Assembly: GCA_963921795.1 (NCBI GenBank)
Contig: OY997657.1
Span: 26,566,581-26,630,580, forward strand
DNA from: Nannobrachium achirus
Lineage: Eukaryota > Chordata > Actinopteri > Myctophiformes > Myctophidae
Length of the DNA stretch: 64,000 bases
Direction: 5' to 3'
The notes below the pieces were generated by a model, which was not told where the DNA came from, made no database searches, and saw nothing but the letters and a program-made list of their open reading frames with translations. Both the position numbers and the translations under genes were made by a program. Positions 48,137 through 59,921 of this stretch are shown here, piece after piece (the first letter of the stretch is position 1; each line of letters opens with the position of its first letter).

Positions 48137-48738
48137 CTATTCTGGGAACTAAATCATTACCAATAGCTTTCTTCACAAATGTGTTCATAAAGGTTTGATT
48201 GATTGATTGATTGAAGACTATTAGAAGTTTGCAAAGGAAAAGGTACAGTTTCATGACGGTACAGTTCACTGGTACAAGGTCTACTAAAAGGAGATCCATG
48301 AAAAGACTAAGCTTATTTCCACAGGAAACCATTTAAGTATCTCATATAACATTGAATGACATACGAATAGAACACAGTACTATGCAGTAGATATGTAAAG
48401 AAAAGAAAAATGAGAGAACAAAAAAAAGAGTCTAGTAAGTAAGTAAGTATATACAAAGAAGGGGCAGGGGAGGGTAGGGTTGGGCTAGGTTAGTTTTTTT
48501 ACCAGTTGCGAACGGCTGCTGCCTGTAAGTGGTTTTTCAGGGGAATTTTAAAGGATGCACACTCCTTTATGGCCTTCGGTAAGGCTTTCCACATGTTGGT
48601 GGTATAGCAGAAAAAAGAGTTTGACCCTTTGTTGGTTTTGACTCTGGGTTGAAAGTGATCTGTGGCGCTGCCTCTGGTGTTGTAATTATGGACATCCTTA
48701 ATGTTTATAAAGTATTTTGACAGGTACTTGGGTATCAT
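48137..48738 (-). mobile_element. Truncated LINE, 3' end with RT C-terminal remnant
   Basis: The minus-strand frame 48738-48499 includes VHNYNTRGSATDHFQP, GSNSFFCYTTNMWKALPKAI and FKIPLKNHL. This is the motif pattern at the C-terminus of non-LTR reverse transcriptase proteins. A tgat microsatellite tail lies at about 48196-48212. A foldback element adjoins its 5' side, and sequence matching 48140-48190 recurs inverted at 49337-49380. Confidence 0.75.
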
Positions 48739-48811
48739 GGTGGTGTAGTGTATCTTGTACAGGTATCTACTATCACCTCGGAACTTTTACAATCACAACT
48801 CCCTTGAGAAA

Positions 48812-49335
48812 CTTTGTGGGAGCCAATCAAAGTTGGGGGTATCCCATGGGCCTGGCATTAAAAGGGGAAAATTCAAGAATGGCCAATATGAGTGTATGAG
48901 GTGTGTAATTAGGCTATGTTTGGGCTGCTGAGTCCATTCCAACAGTTAATTTTCAGTTAAAATGACTCCTTGGCCATACACTAGGCCACACCTACTTATG
49001 TGTCCATGAGACCCGATCAGGTGGGTAAAGCACACATCATGACACACAGGATAACATGATACAATCTAAGGAACACTCAAACACAGGGTTTAAAACATAG
49101 GGAATAACAGGACATGTGAACTCGAATGACATGATTGGCTAAGCCTTAGCCAATTAGGCCTATTTTATGGCCAAGGAGTCATTTTTACTGATAACTAATG
49201 GTTGGAATGGATTCAGCAGCCCCAAAATACCCTCATTTCACACCTCATATGCTCATATTAGCCATTTTTTATTTCCCCCCCTTTAATCCCAGGCCCTCGG
49301 GATACCCCCAACTTTGATTGGCTCCCACAAAGAAG
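48812..49335. mobile_element. Foldback MITE with roughly 170-bp arms
   Basis: Arms 48812-48976 and 49160-49335 are inverted copies sharing ttgtgggagccaatcaaagt, gggggtatccc and actccttggcc. The loop is about 180 bp and no coding is seen. Confidence 0.85.
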
Positions 49336-49336
49336 A

Positions 49337-49680
49337 ACACATTTGTGAAGAAAGCTAATGATTTAGTTCCCAGATTGGTCCAGCACTTGGCTAACTTTCC
49401 CTTACTAAGAGAGAAGAGATCTACTACTGTACTAACAAGTAACTAAAGGGCAAGCCTGGGCTTCCTGCCCTTTTTGCCTATGTTGTTTAATTGTTTTATT
49501 TCTTTTGCTTGAATGCATGGTTATTTCTTGTTGTAATTATGATAGATCATCTTATTTTCCTTTTTCTTTGAGAATTTTGTTTTTATTATCCTGTTTAATG
49601 TTGTGCAGGACTTTGTGGCTCATGTCTAGAAAGGTGCTATATAAATAAAGTTATTATTATTATTATTATTATTAAGCCAA
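49337..49680 (+). mobile_element. LINE 3' end with (ATT)n tail
   Basis: The end aggtgctatataaataaagt followed by ATT repeats is typical of L2-like fish LINEs. The upstream part (aagaaagctaatgatttagt) matches 48140-48190 inverted. Confidence 0.65.
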
Positions 49681-50026
49681 GCCACGCTCACTGTCTCACT
49701 CCACGTTTTAGCCAGTAGCTACGCAGAGCGTGCGCGCTGAGACCATACCATTACAGAGAGGGGGTAGTCCTACTGACTTGTATCAGTTAGTTAACGTTTC
49801 ACGTTGTTGCTGCTTTCCCCACAATTCCCAGAGCGTTTAGGAATGCAAAAATAAATATCACGCTGCTCGAATTTCTTAAAAATTAGATTTGGGTGAATGG
49901 AATAGATTGTTTGTTTTCGTTAATTTGCTGCTCCCCTCTACCAGAATAGGCACGCTCCTTCAACGGTAACCTTCATAAGTCAGCTGCCTGCCACTGAGGC
50001 AGTCAATGTTCATTTAGAGAGAAATA

Positions 50027-53000
50027 ATGGCAAGACTTTTGAGACCCAACGTTAAGAACTTTATCAGCTCACAGTTAAGAATGGCATCCGATCATCAGGT
50101 AAAATTAACTGCTTGGACCAGACATTAAGAATGTTCGCTTTAGCTACCAAAATACAGTTAATTTCAATGAATGGTTGTGTGTTGTTGACATGGTCCGCTT
50201 GTGGTGGCGTAGGCATAATGTCATGTTCTTGATTGGGAATGGGGAACGCAATGAACTTGACAATGAGTTGCCTACCTGAGACTAATAACTGTCTATTTTT
50301 TTCAATAGCCTATAGATATTTTTATTTACCAGACTGTATGCCACAAACTAGTCATTTTTAATATGTTAAATTGTTAATGCACTCCCCCCTCATTTTGTTC
50401 AATTGTCTGTTTTAATGTTATCTGCTCCCTTTGTCTGCTGAATATTGCTTGTACAGACTTATACTGTTGTTCCACGAACTGTTGGAGAGTGCATTAAGAA
50501 TTTAAAAGATTAAAAACGTCTAGTTTGTGGTTTACAGTCTGGTAAATAAAAAAAATATCTATATTCAACATTTTAAAATATGGACTGTTTTTCGTACTCA
50601 TATTGGAGCCAGTATGGTTGAACAACATTTGTCTATGATAGGCCTAAGACAAATGTTGAATTGATTCTCATTTATTTCAAGTGGACATTTGAACTTTGGG
50701 GCTAATTTGTTTGAAACAAGAGTTCTTCAGGCCTGTCCATGGATACGTGTTGTTCTCAGTTCAGTGTGTATTGTTTCACTGAACATTCTGGATTATTCCA
50801 CAGACCTCTGTGACCTCATGGATGACAACAAAGTAGAATTCCTCTCCTTTTTTCTTTCAAATGAAAAATTACTTTCAGAATGGTGTCACTTTCAGGATCC
50901 ACTATTATATTACTGGGAGACATTGGTGTTCTACAGGTGGCAGATAAGCTAATAATCACTTCAAGCAAATCAAGATATAATAATAATTATACAGGCCTAT
51001 TTCTTCCCTCATGTCATAGATGGGTGATCTGGGGGGAGGTGCAGGAAAAGGTGGAGGAGGTGGTGGGTCTGTCAGAGAAGCAGGTGGAGCCATGGGGAAG
51101 AAACAGGCTGCTGAGGAGGAGATGTACTTCAAGTATGTGTTTCCCTTTTTGACCACTAACTCAGGGGTCTTCAACGTTTTCAGGCCAAGGACCCCCTAGT
51201 TGGGAGAGAGAGATGAAGCAGGGACCCCCACAAGCTTTTCATAGATTCCATATTTAACCACTTGAACCATTAATACTTAATAAACTTAACCTTTCACTAG
51301 GTACTTAGTCTGCTCATTTTCTACTCTACACCAAAGCTCTTTGCCGAAAATGGCTAAAGTTCACAGAAAATGGACACTAGGGTTCAAAAAAAACTTTCTA
51401 TCACTCAAAGATTTGGAGGGCCCCTTGTAGTAACTCTGAGGACCCCCTAGGGGTCCCAGACCCTGAAGACCCATGGCCTACCTCATTTGGTGACTAGGAT
51501 TGTACTACTGGTATAAATGCTTTTTAGTCAGGCGGTAATTCTGAAAAAAGGCCTTCTATAGGTTAGAGGCATTTGGGGGTAAAAGTGGGGAACCAGGTCA
51601 TTTAACATAATTCAAGGGTGCAGAATCTGAAAAACCTGGTTCCCAATCAAAATGTTGAGTTTTTGACCTTCTAATTTGCATAACAAAGTGGCTGCCGAAT
51701 TGTACATTTTCAACTATTTATTCAAGCAATATTTCTCTTTCAAAAAACTTTTCATCATTTTATCATATAATCAGGGTTTTGCTAACACCCAGGACAGTTT
51801 TTGAGTTGCTTGATTCAGTTTAGATTTAGATATTTGATATTCATTTTATCAGACACGCCCCCTTCCTATACAAACCCATTGTAACTTCAAACTCCATTTT
51901 AAACACTAGAAGCTCGGGCGGCCCAGCGTCTAGTCGGCGACCTGGCCAACTCGGAACAATGTAAATAGGGAATGAATGCCCCGCCCTTTAATGCAAACCC
52001 CATTATACCTGTTTTCATAGGACCCGTTTTGACCATCTGTCTGCCTGTGTGCATTTATGCCCATATATGGAGATATCTGTATCTGTCTGTCTGTCTGTCG
52101 GCGTCCATTTTATGTCCATATATGGAGATCACTGCAGTTATAGTTCTGGGTCCATTTTATGCCCATATATGGAGATATCTGTCTATCTGCGTCCATTTTA
52201 TGCCCATATATGGAGTATCTGTCTGTGCCTCCAACTGTGTTGCAGACACAGTGCCGGTCCCCCTTTAATGGAGATCTTTGACCATCTGTTTGCCTCTGTC
52301 CATTTATGTCCATATATGGAGATATCTGTATCTGTCTGTCTGCAATCCATTTTATGCCCATATATGGGGGCATTCATTTTATGCCCATATATGGAGAACG
52401 CGCGTGCCCGTGGGACGAACGGTTCTCGAGATATGCGGATTACATACATACATACACACTCACAGAGATTTTTTGTTGACTCATGTGGCGTACGTGATGT
52501 CAGAGCCTTTTATGAAGTGATGTCACAATGAGTCAGAGCTTTCGCCGATTTCCTCCGGAACAGCCTGATGTCAACAATCAACCCCGCATAAGGAGATTCC
52601 GAACGTTTCGCGCCGGTTCGGGAAAACCGCGCGTCGGGTCGGGTCGAGACCCGGCACTGCACTCCGTGCCGCGGCGGGGAACGCGCGTGCCGAATATGAA
52701 GCCGGTGGGACGAACGGTTCTCGAGATACGCGGATTACAGACACACAGAGACTTCTCGCATTTATAGATAGATGATAGATTTAATGAAAACACCCGTCCT
52801 TTTTTCTGGTGACTCCTGACGCCCTCCTAATACGTGAGCAGGTTGTGTTCTTTCGATAACTCCTTTCATTTATTTTTTATAATTTATTGTTTGTATTTAT
52901 TTATTTTCATTTTCCCAAATAATTATTAAAAATAAACTAAAAAAGTTATCGAAAAAACACTGCCTGTTTGTGTATTAGGAGGGCGTCAGGAGTCACCAGA

Positions 53001-53957
53001 AAAAAGGATGGGTGTTTTCATTGAAGCTATCATGGTTAAATGTTTTTGTATTTAAGTGAAATATCCCTTTTAAATAAAAAGAAAACATTTTAACCATGAT
53101 AGATTCAATGAAAACACCCATCCTTTTTTCTGGTGACTCCTGATGCCCTTCTAATAGACGAATAGGCAGTGTTCTTTCGATAAACTTTTTAGTTTATTTT
53201 CTATAATTATTTTGGAAAATGAAAAAAAATAAATACAATTAAGAAATGATTAAAAATAAACGAGAAATGTTATTGACAAAACACAATCTGCTCACGTATT
53301 AGGAGGATGTCAGGAGTCACCAGAAAAAAGGACGGATGTTGTCATTAAATCTATCATGGTTAAAATGGAGTTTGAAGTTACAATGGGTTTGTATAGGAAG
53401 GGGGCGTGTCTGATAAAATTAATATCAAATATCTAAATCGAAACTGAATCAAACAACTCAAAAACTGTCCTGGGTGTTCCCAAAAGCTTGATAAAATTAC
53501 TAAAGGTTTTTTGAAAGTGAAATATCCCTTGAAGAAATAGTTTAAAATTGACAATTCGGCAGCTATTTTGTTATCCAAATTAGAAGGTCAAAAACTCAAA
53601 ATTTTGCTTGGGAACCATTTTTTTCAGATTCGGCACCCTTGAATTGTGTAAAATAGACTGGTTCCCAACTTTTACCCCAATATGCCTATAACAATCACAT
53701 TTTTCAGAAATTCCACTAGACTATTTAGCTGTTAACTTCCTCATCCAACCTCATCCCTTCTTCCACATTCTTTTTTTTCTTCTTTCATGTCTACCCTTTC
53801 ATCTGTCCTGCACAGGCGTAAGGAGCGGGAGCAACTCGACGCGCTGAAGCAGCACCACCAAGAGGAAATTGACCACCAGAAGAAGGAGATTGAACGTCTG
53901 CAGCGTGAGATTGACCGCCACAAAGGAAAGATCAGGGAACTGAAGCAAGATGACTGA
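50027..53957 (+). CDS. atp5if1: ATP synthase inhibitory factor 1, copy 2
   Basis: Three exons, 50027-50098, 51020-51132 and 53816-53957, join in phase to give 108 residues. The presequence [19 protein letters not shown] is almost the same as in copy 1. The second exon encodes a glycine-rich linker followed by [20 protein letters not shown], the canonical inhibitory region (human [20 protein letters not shown]). The coiled coil [20 protein letters not shown], then [15 protein letters not shown], follows. Intron 2 is 2.7 kb because a large foldback element and a hAT MITE inserted there. A poly(A) signal lies at 54105-54110. It is the better candidate for the ancestral IF1 function. Confidence 0.94.
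51162..51475. mobile_element. hAT-type MITE (GGGTCTTCAAC family) in atp5if1 intron
   Basis: CAGGGGTCTTCAACGTTTTC starts it and ccctgaagacccatgg ends it. The inside shares the family's tcaagtggtt/ctttgccgaaaatgg words. It is inverted relative to the 5437 copy. Confidence 0.75.
51530..53705. mobile_element. Large composite foldback element in atp5if1 intron 2
   Basis: Arms of about 370 bp (about 51530-51905 and 53340-53705) are inverted copies sharing ttttgaccttctaatttg, tgccgaattgt and gacagtttttgagttg. The interior has a CArG-like array (52061-52394), a GC-rich part with a direct repeat of gtgggacgaacggttctcga (52409, 52708), and two hairpins near 52780-53030 and 53090-53360. A smaller relative lies at 28925-29390. 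No transposase is seen. Confidence 0.75.
52061..52394. repeat. Array of seven CCATATATGG words
   Basis: CCATATATGG occurs at 52061, 52116, 52163, 52204, 52310, 52358 and 52385, usually within cattttatgcccatatatgg. The word equals the serum response factor consensus CC(A/T)6GG. It most likely arose from a decaying tandem repeat; binding is not shown. Confidence 0.9.
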
Positions 53958-54414
53958 GATCAAAACCACACAGCCCATCCCAGAGTCTCAGTGATTCAGT
54001 GCCAAAGAAAACCCCTACTACTCAATACTTTTGCTGCATGCACTGCCTAGCCAGGCCCAATGTTGATATGTGGTTGATTCATGTTCTGTAAATGCTTGAA
54101 AGTTAATAAAGGAAGTGCTTGTTATAATTGCTGCCATTGAACACATGTTCAGACATTGGCCTAGGCCCTAGGAGGCCTGCACATTTTGAGAGGACAGTAC
54201 ATACTTTACTGACTACAATTAAAGACGTTCTCTGAATTGTTCAATACTGCACCATCGACAATCAACTTTTATATTGGAATTCATAATGTATAAAAACAAA
54301 CTGCAGAGCTATTTTATTTTACATGTTAAACACCTTGAACAGACACAATACTGTACATTGAAATGGAAATGTAAGGCATCAAATACATTACCTAAAATAT
54401 TATAAAAATCTGCA

Positions 54415-54600
54415 TCAGAATCCATTATTTTTGGTTCCAAACATTCCCTCAGTAATGCAAATGATTTCAAGGTCTCAAACAAAGAAGAGGTTACCTATTT
54501 GGGCTGTATTCTTGACAACAAACTGACAGGTGATGAGGTGAAAGTATGGCATCAAAGGTGATCTCCCAAAGCAAACTGATTTTGATTAGCCTAGGCCCAG
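54415..54600 (+). mobile_element. L2-type LINE reverse-transcriptase scrap
   Basis: The plus strand reads FGSKHSLSNANDFKVSNKEE, then VTYLGCILDNKLTGDE, the conserved 'YLGCILDN' block of fish L2 proteins. A frame change near 54545 then continues as MASKVISQSK. It is truncated on both sides. Confidence 0.7.
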
Positions 54601-55152
54601 GGCAACTTCACTTTTCGGCGTTTGATCCGTCGGGAGCGGAAACCACTTTACATCATGTTGTAGTCCTAGACGGACTACACTTTGGCCGGAACTATCAAAC
54701 TGGATTCAGTTTTAACCTAAAATATTACCCTGCACTCAAGGACATACTGTACTTTTAGGGCCCACCTAATAAACACCTTGATGCAGCGTAGTTTTGCTTT
54801 TGGAAAATGTGTTTGCATCTTTGAGTCCAGCGACTGGCAAGACTACACTAGGCTACTCGAGCATTTTAATAGGGATTGGGGAAACAAACAGGGGGAAACA
54901 AAACAAAGCTACGCCGCTTGTGGTTTCCGCCTAGAATGTATCAACGGCCCGTTGTAAACGAAAACCAGGCTTTCCCCCAAGAAAGGTTAGAGGTTAGATT
55001 TTGACTACTTCTGGGCCTGGCCATGACTCACCTAGTTCCAACACATTTTGCCAGTCTGGGATGGCTCAGGGTAGACAAAATGATTTTTTCTAATTGATTA
55101 GTCACGCCATGGAAACGCAATATTTTTTGTATATGTTGCAAGACAAAAAAAA

Positions 55153-55191
<39 letters not shown>

Positions 55192-56160
55192 AAATGTATT
55201 TACCCCATTGATTCTGAATGGGGACCCAAATGCAAGGCCCTAGATGGGGACCCAAATGCATTTTGGTGAGAATCAATAGGGGTAAATTTACATGACCCTA
55301 AATTACCCCCATTGTTTCTGACCCAAATGCATTTGGGTCCCCATACAGGGCCTTATTTGGATCCCCATTCAGGGCCATGCATTTGGGTCCCCATCCAGAG
55401 TCACTGTGGGTAAATTTACTATTTACTAAAATCCCAGCATTTTTTGCTAGGGGCCAAATTCTAAATGGCGACCGGCGCCATCTCTAAAAATGTACTTTTG
55501 ATCCAGAATCAACCTAGAATCATGTATGAAGACACTTTTTCATTCAAGTCAACCATTGTAATCATAAGACCTCGTTTAATAGACATAGTGCAATGTTTAA
55601 TTAGCATATATTATGCGTATGTAACTCAAAGCAAACACGTGGTCATTTTCGGTTCTGTGTTATTCCAAGTAGGCCTACTTATTTTTACAAATATTCCTGT
55701 AGCCTACATCTGACTGACCACTACTGCTGAAGCAGTTAATATTAAAAGAAAGTGCTCTTTGTTCATGTAATAATAATAAGTTAGTATGTCCATGAAAAAA
55801 TGTTTCTGTATTATGACTAAGATGTTTGGGAAACAATATGGTCACATACCAAACTTTTCACTGTTGATCCCAAGGTAATTTGTCCTGTAGAATCAATTTC
55901 TAATTGTTTGTACTGTGCATATTTAATTAGGCCTAGATAACTTTTGAGCAAATTAGTCTAAATAAACATAATAAATTGTTTAGGCAGACCAATATAAGTG
56001 GTATTAGGGCACAAATAATTTCCCCAGGCTATGCGTGCCTATCCCTGTAACTCCCTGCCTATCCACAGGGTGGCGTTGGAGGGTAATTTTCTAAGACGTA
56101 TGATTTTAGGAAGTAAAGACGTCGTCATGTCCGCTGAACCCCTGCTATAATAAGGGCGAA
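54601..56160. other. Intergenic, repeats only
   Basis: It contains a (TA)n run at 55157-55187. An imperfect inverted repeat at about 55190-55425 is built on ggacccaaatgca / tgcatttgggtcc. No gene is recognised. Confidence 0.5.
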
Positions 56161-56449
56161 CCCCGCGTGAATCTTCCTCTATTCACATCATGGCAAGCCA
56201 CGACAATAAGGTGGGTCCTTTCGTGGCTGAACTGAAAGCCATTATCGATATACTACTACTAATTTACTTTCTCATCGCAGTTTTGCTTGACATGTCTCCC
56301 TGCAAGAATATTTAAGACTTGGATGTTATGTGTAGTTTAGACAGCTACTGTAGTGTTAACTGAGTAGAACCAACTCCATGACTAGAACTGCTTGTTAGCT
56401 GGCTAACGTTATCCATAAGGCCTGACCGCACCAATGCAAATATAGTCGC

Positions 56450-56850
56450 AAATGGTGGAAAAAGTAATATTACTGCAATGTAGAAATACTCTGCTACAGT
56501 GCTACAAGTATAAGTTCGAAATTCAAAATGTACTTGAGTAAAAGTATCATTCAAAATGTACCAAAAGTAGAAGGTACTCGTTATGCAGAATGTGCCATTT
56601 CACAAGATTTCCAATTAATGCAATTTATGAAAAACTGAAAATCCATAAAATATTCTGCTATTTTCAAGTGGCTGAAATGTGTATAGGGCAACTATAGTAC
56701 CTAAAGTTGTCATACAGTGGAGGTACAATATTTGCCTCTTGAGATGTAGTAGAGAAAGTATTGAATTGGAAATACTCAATTTAAGTACAAATACCTCACA
56801 ATTGTCCTAGTACTTAAGTAAATGTACTTGGTTACTTTGCACCACTGGCC
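56450..56850. mobile_element. hAT-like MITE in host-gene intron 1
   Basis: Its ends are atggtggaaaaagtaat and ggttactttgcaccactgg, and the body has repeated 'agtacttaagtaaatgtact' words. This is the common fish 'gcaaagtaaccaagtacatt' element. The ends are approximate. Confidence 0.7.
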
Positions 56851-57586
56851 AGTCCATGCACCAATGCAACTCCTTGCAACTGCCATGGGGGGTTAATTGC
56901 CTAGCCATAGATCACAAGACGGTCATCTCATTATGAGTCCTGTATCAGGGCTATCCTCTGGCCCAGTGTGGATTTTATGTAATGTGTACTGTGGTAACAT
57001 GTCCTTAGGTCGACCATGTATTGTGTGTACAGACCGCAGTGTACACTGACTTTAATGTATCTTTGGCATGTCTTACTTTTCAGCACATAGTGACGGGTGT
57101 CTTGTTTTGTGCATAATGCTGTCGGGTTGTGTTAAAGATGGCTCTGGTCCATAATTAGAAAGAACTAATGCCATGGCTAGATGGGCTAAAGATTCTGTAG
57201 ATGTGCATTCAAAGCTAAAAATTAAGTGTATTAAAGTGTATTGTAATTTAAGGAACATTCAGATTTTTATGTTGGTAAATGCTTTGCTGGCAACCATGTT
57301 CATCAATGAGTGGTATGTCTTTAAGTCTGACAAATGTGTCCTTATTCCATGTAGGTTCTGCTGCTTGATGGCAGACTATTTGGGCATCTTGCTCCTGTGG
57401 GCTGTGGCTAATCGGGGTACAGTGGGGTTTGCTACAAGTACCTGTCCAAAAGAGGATGAACACCAATCCCTGGTGTGGACCATAACACTTCATAGTGAAA
57501 TCTGCCAGAGGTGAGCTTGTAGATATCTAACCTGACTAACCACCTGATACATTTCCTAAACACACTTGCCGTATCTAAAATTGTCT

Positions 57587-57663
57587 GTCAGTGATTACAC
57601 TACTCGCCTTGGTTGAGTTTAACGACCATGAAAAAACCACATGCACTACCATCTGAGACTGAC
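57587..57663 (+). ncRNA. SNORD33-like C/D snoRNA, copy 1
   Basis: The C-like box is cagtgatta, then gaccatgaaaaaaccac and catgcactaccatCTGAgac, with the D box at 57653-57656. The guide atgcactaccat matches human U33 (18S U1326). It ends about 71 nt before the next exon, the normal C/D spacing. Confidence 0.85.
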
Positions 57664-57800
57664 TGTCATCAATAAATGTCAATGGTCTTTTTGTCTATAG
57701 ATCTTTATGTTATGCGTTTCTTCCCTCTCTATAGGCCACAGGGTGGAAGTGGTGAGATATGAGGGCATTAACCTCTTTGTAAACTTCTACCACAATCAAG

Positions 57801-57866
57801 GTCAGTATTATACTATTATTAACCATGAGAATATTTTACATGCACTACCATCTTGGGCATAAGCGT
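57801..57866 (+). ncRNA. Degenerate SNORD32/33-like copy 1
   Basis: gtcagtatta, aaccatgagaat and catgcactaccatcttgggc keep the guide, but the C and D boxes are lost. Probably inactive. Confidence 0.5.
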
Positions 57867-57964
57867 TGCATTCTTAACAAATGCCAATGTTCTGGTCTTA
57901 ACCCTTATAAATTATCTTATCATACCCAAATGGGTATCGCAATCATGACGATTGTCGCTTGCTT

Positions 57965-58041
57965 GACAATGATGAGTCTATCCCGAAACTGATCATCTAT
58001 TGATGAAAAATTACTATCGGATCTGACTACTGAGTTGAGTC
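57965..58041 (+). ncRNA. SNORD50-like C/D snoRNA, copy 1
   Basis: C box aatgatgag, D' CTGA (57989-57992), C' tgatgaa and D CTGA (58030-58033) are all present. Guides tatcccgaaa and atcggatctgacta are complementary to neighbouring 28S sequence, as in U50. Confidence 0.85.
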
Positions 58042-58297
58042 GGACACAATCTTGGCCATACATTTTCATAATAATCATCAACATTTATCCTTTTGGATTT
58101 GTCTTTAAGTGGATTTTCTTTCCTTGTGAGGTTTTGACTTGGCTAATGTTTCCTTTCTTGCCTTCAGACCAGGTACTTTATGCTCCCTCAGAAAATGAAG
58201 TGAGGACAGGCTGGACTAGACAGAATGAAGGTCATCCATGGTGTTCCTCCTCTGTATGACAAGGTGACTTTATCTTCAAATTGTCTGCTGTATCGTT

Positions 58298-58374
58298 TGT
58301 CAATGATTACACTACTCGCCTTGGTTGAGTTTAACGACCATGAAAAAACCACATGCACTACCATCTGAGACTAA
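58298..58374 (+). ncRNA. SNORD33-like C/D snoRNA, copy 2
   Basis: Same boxes and guide as copy 1, with D box CTGA at 58365-58368. It ends 71 nt before the exon at 58445. Confidence 0.85.
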
Positions 58375-58510
58375 CTGTGATCAATAAGTGTCAATCGTCT
58401 TTTTGTCTATAGATCTTTATTTTATGCGTTTCTTCCCTCTATAGGCCACAGGGTGGTAGTGGTGAGATATGAGGGCATTAACCTCTTTGTAAACTTCTAC
58501 CACAATCAAG

Positions 58511-58576
58511 GTCAGTATTATACTATTATTAACCATGAGAATATTTTACATGCACTACCATCTGGGGCATAAGCGT
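58511..58576 (+). ncRNA. Degenerate SNORD32/33-like copy 2
   Basis: The guide catgcactaccatct is kept. The D box is changed (CTGG) and there is no C box. Probably inactive. Confidence 0.5.
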
Positions 58577-58676
58577 TGGTTGCATTATTAACAAATGTCA
58601 ATGTTCTGGTCTTAACCCTTATAATTTATCTAACATACCCAAATGGGTATCGCAATCATGGCGATTGTCGCTTGCT

Positions 58677-58755
58677 TGACAATGATGAGTCTATCCCGAA
58701 ACTGATCATCTATTGATGATAAATTACTATCGGATCTGACTACTGAGTCGAGTCA
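58677..58755 (+). ncRNA. SNORD50-like C/D snoRNA, copy 2
   Basis: C box aatgatgag at 58681, D' CTGA, C' tgatgat and D CTGA at 58743-58746. Both guides match copy 1. Confidence 0.84.
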
Positions 58756-58997
58756 GACACAATCTTGGCCATACATTTTCATAATAATCATCACAACATT
58801 TATCCTTTTGGATTTTCTTTCCTTGTGAGGTTTTGACTAAGCTAATGTTTCCTTTCTTGCCTTCAAACCAGGTACTTGTATGCTCCCTCACAAAAGGAAG
58901 TGAGGGCAGGCTGGACTGGACAGAATGAATGTCCTCCATGGTGTTCCTCCTCTGTATGACAAGGTGACTTTATCTTCAAATTGTCTGCTGTATCGTT

Positions 58998-59078
58998 TGT
59001 CAATGATTACACTACTCGCCTTGGTTGAGTTTAACGACCATGAAAAAACCACATGCACTACCATCTGAGACTGGCTGT
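58998..59078 (+). ncRNA. SNORD33-like C/D snoRNA, copy 3
   Basis: Same boxes and guide as copy 2, with D box CTGA at 59065-59068. It lies about 70 nt before the exon at 59146. Confidence 0.85.
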
Positions 59079-59211
59079 CATCATAAGTGTCAATGGTCTT
59101 TTTGTCTATAGATCTTTATTTTATGCGTTTCTTCCCTCCCTATAGGCCACAGGGTGGTAGTGGTGAGATATGAGGGCATTAACCTCTCTGTAAACTTCTA
59201 CCACAATCAAG

Positions 59212-59275
59212 GTCAGTATTATACTATTAACCATGAGAATATTTTACATGCACTACAATCTAAGCCATAAGCGTT
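59212..59275 (+). ncRNA. Degenerate SNORD32/33-like copy 3
   Basis: catgcactacaatctaagcc keeps a changed guide and has no D box. Probably inactive. Confidence 0.45.
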
Positions 59276-59368
59276 GCATTCTTAACAAATGCCAATATTC
59301 TGGTCTTAACCCTTATAATTTATCTTATACTCAAATGGGTATCGCAATCATGGGGATTGTCGCTTGCT

Positions 59369-59447
59369 TGACAATGATGAGTTTATCCCGAAACTGATCA
59401 TCTATTGATGAAAAATTACTATCGGATCTGACTACTGAGTTGAGTCA
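59369..59447 (+). ncRNA. SNORD50-like C/D snoRNA, copy 3
   Basis: C box aatgatgag (59373), D' CTGA, C' tgatgaa and D CTGA (59435-59438). The D' guide tttatcccgaaa matches the 28S target at least as well as in copies 1-2. Confidence 0.85.
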
Positions 59448-59687
59448 GACACAATCTTGGCCATACATTTTAATAATAATCATCACAACATTTATCCTTT
59501 TGGTTTTCTTTCCTTGTGAAGTTTTGACTAAGCTAATGTTTCCTTTCTTGCCTTCAAACCAGGTACTGTATGCTCCCTCACAAAAGGAAGTGAGGGTAGG
59601 CTGGACTGGACAGAATGAATGTCCTCTATGGTGTTCCTCCTCTGTATGACAAGGTGACTTTATCTTCAAATTGTCTGCTGTATCGTT

Positions 59688-59765
59688 TGTCAATGATTAC
59701 ACTACTCGCCTTGGTTGAGTTTAACGACCATGAAAAAACTCTCATGCACTACCATCTGAGACTGA
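59688..59765 (+). ncRNA. SNORD33-like C/D snoRNA, copy 4
   Basis: D box CTGA lies at 59756-59759. The guide edge differs slightly (actctcatgcactaccat). It ends about 69 nt before the exon at 59834. Confidence 0.82.
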
Positions 59766-59921
59766 CTGTCATCAATAAGTGTCAAATGTTTTTCTTATCA
59801 TGATTTTAAGGCATTTTTGTTCCCTCCCTACAGGCCACAAGGTGGTAGTGGTGAGCTGTGAGGGAATTAACATCTCTGGAAACTTCTACTGCAATAAATG
59901 TCAGTATTATTGCATTCAAAT

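Noticed and set aside
52049-52531. A 160-codon frame with repeated CPYMEI peptides
   Set aside because: It is a by-product of the CCATATATGG repeat array and continues into other repeats.
57181-57514. A 113-codon frame starting MARWAKDSVDVHSKL
   Set aside because: It crosses an intron-exon boundary of the rpl13a-derived gene and reads the exon in the wrong frame.
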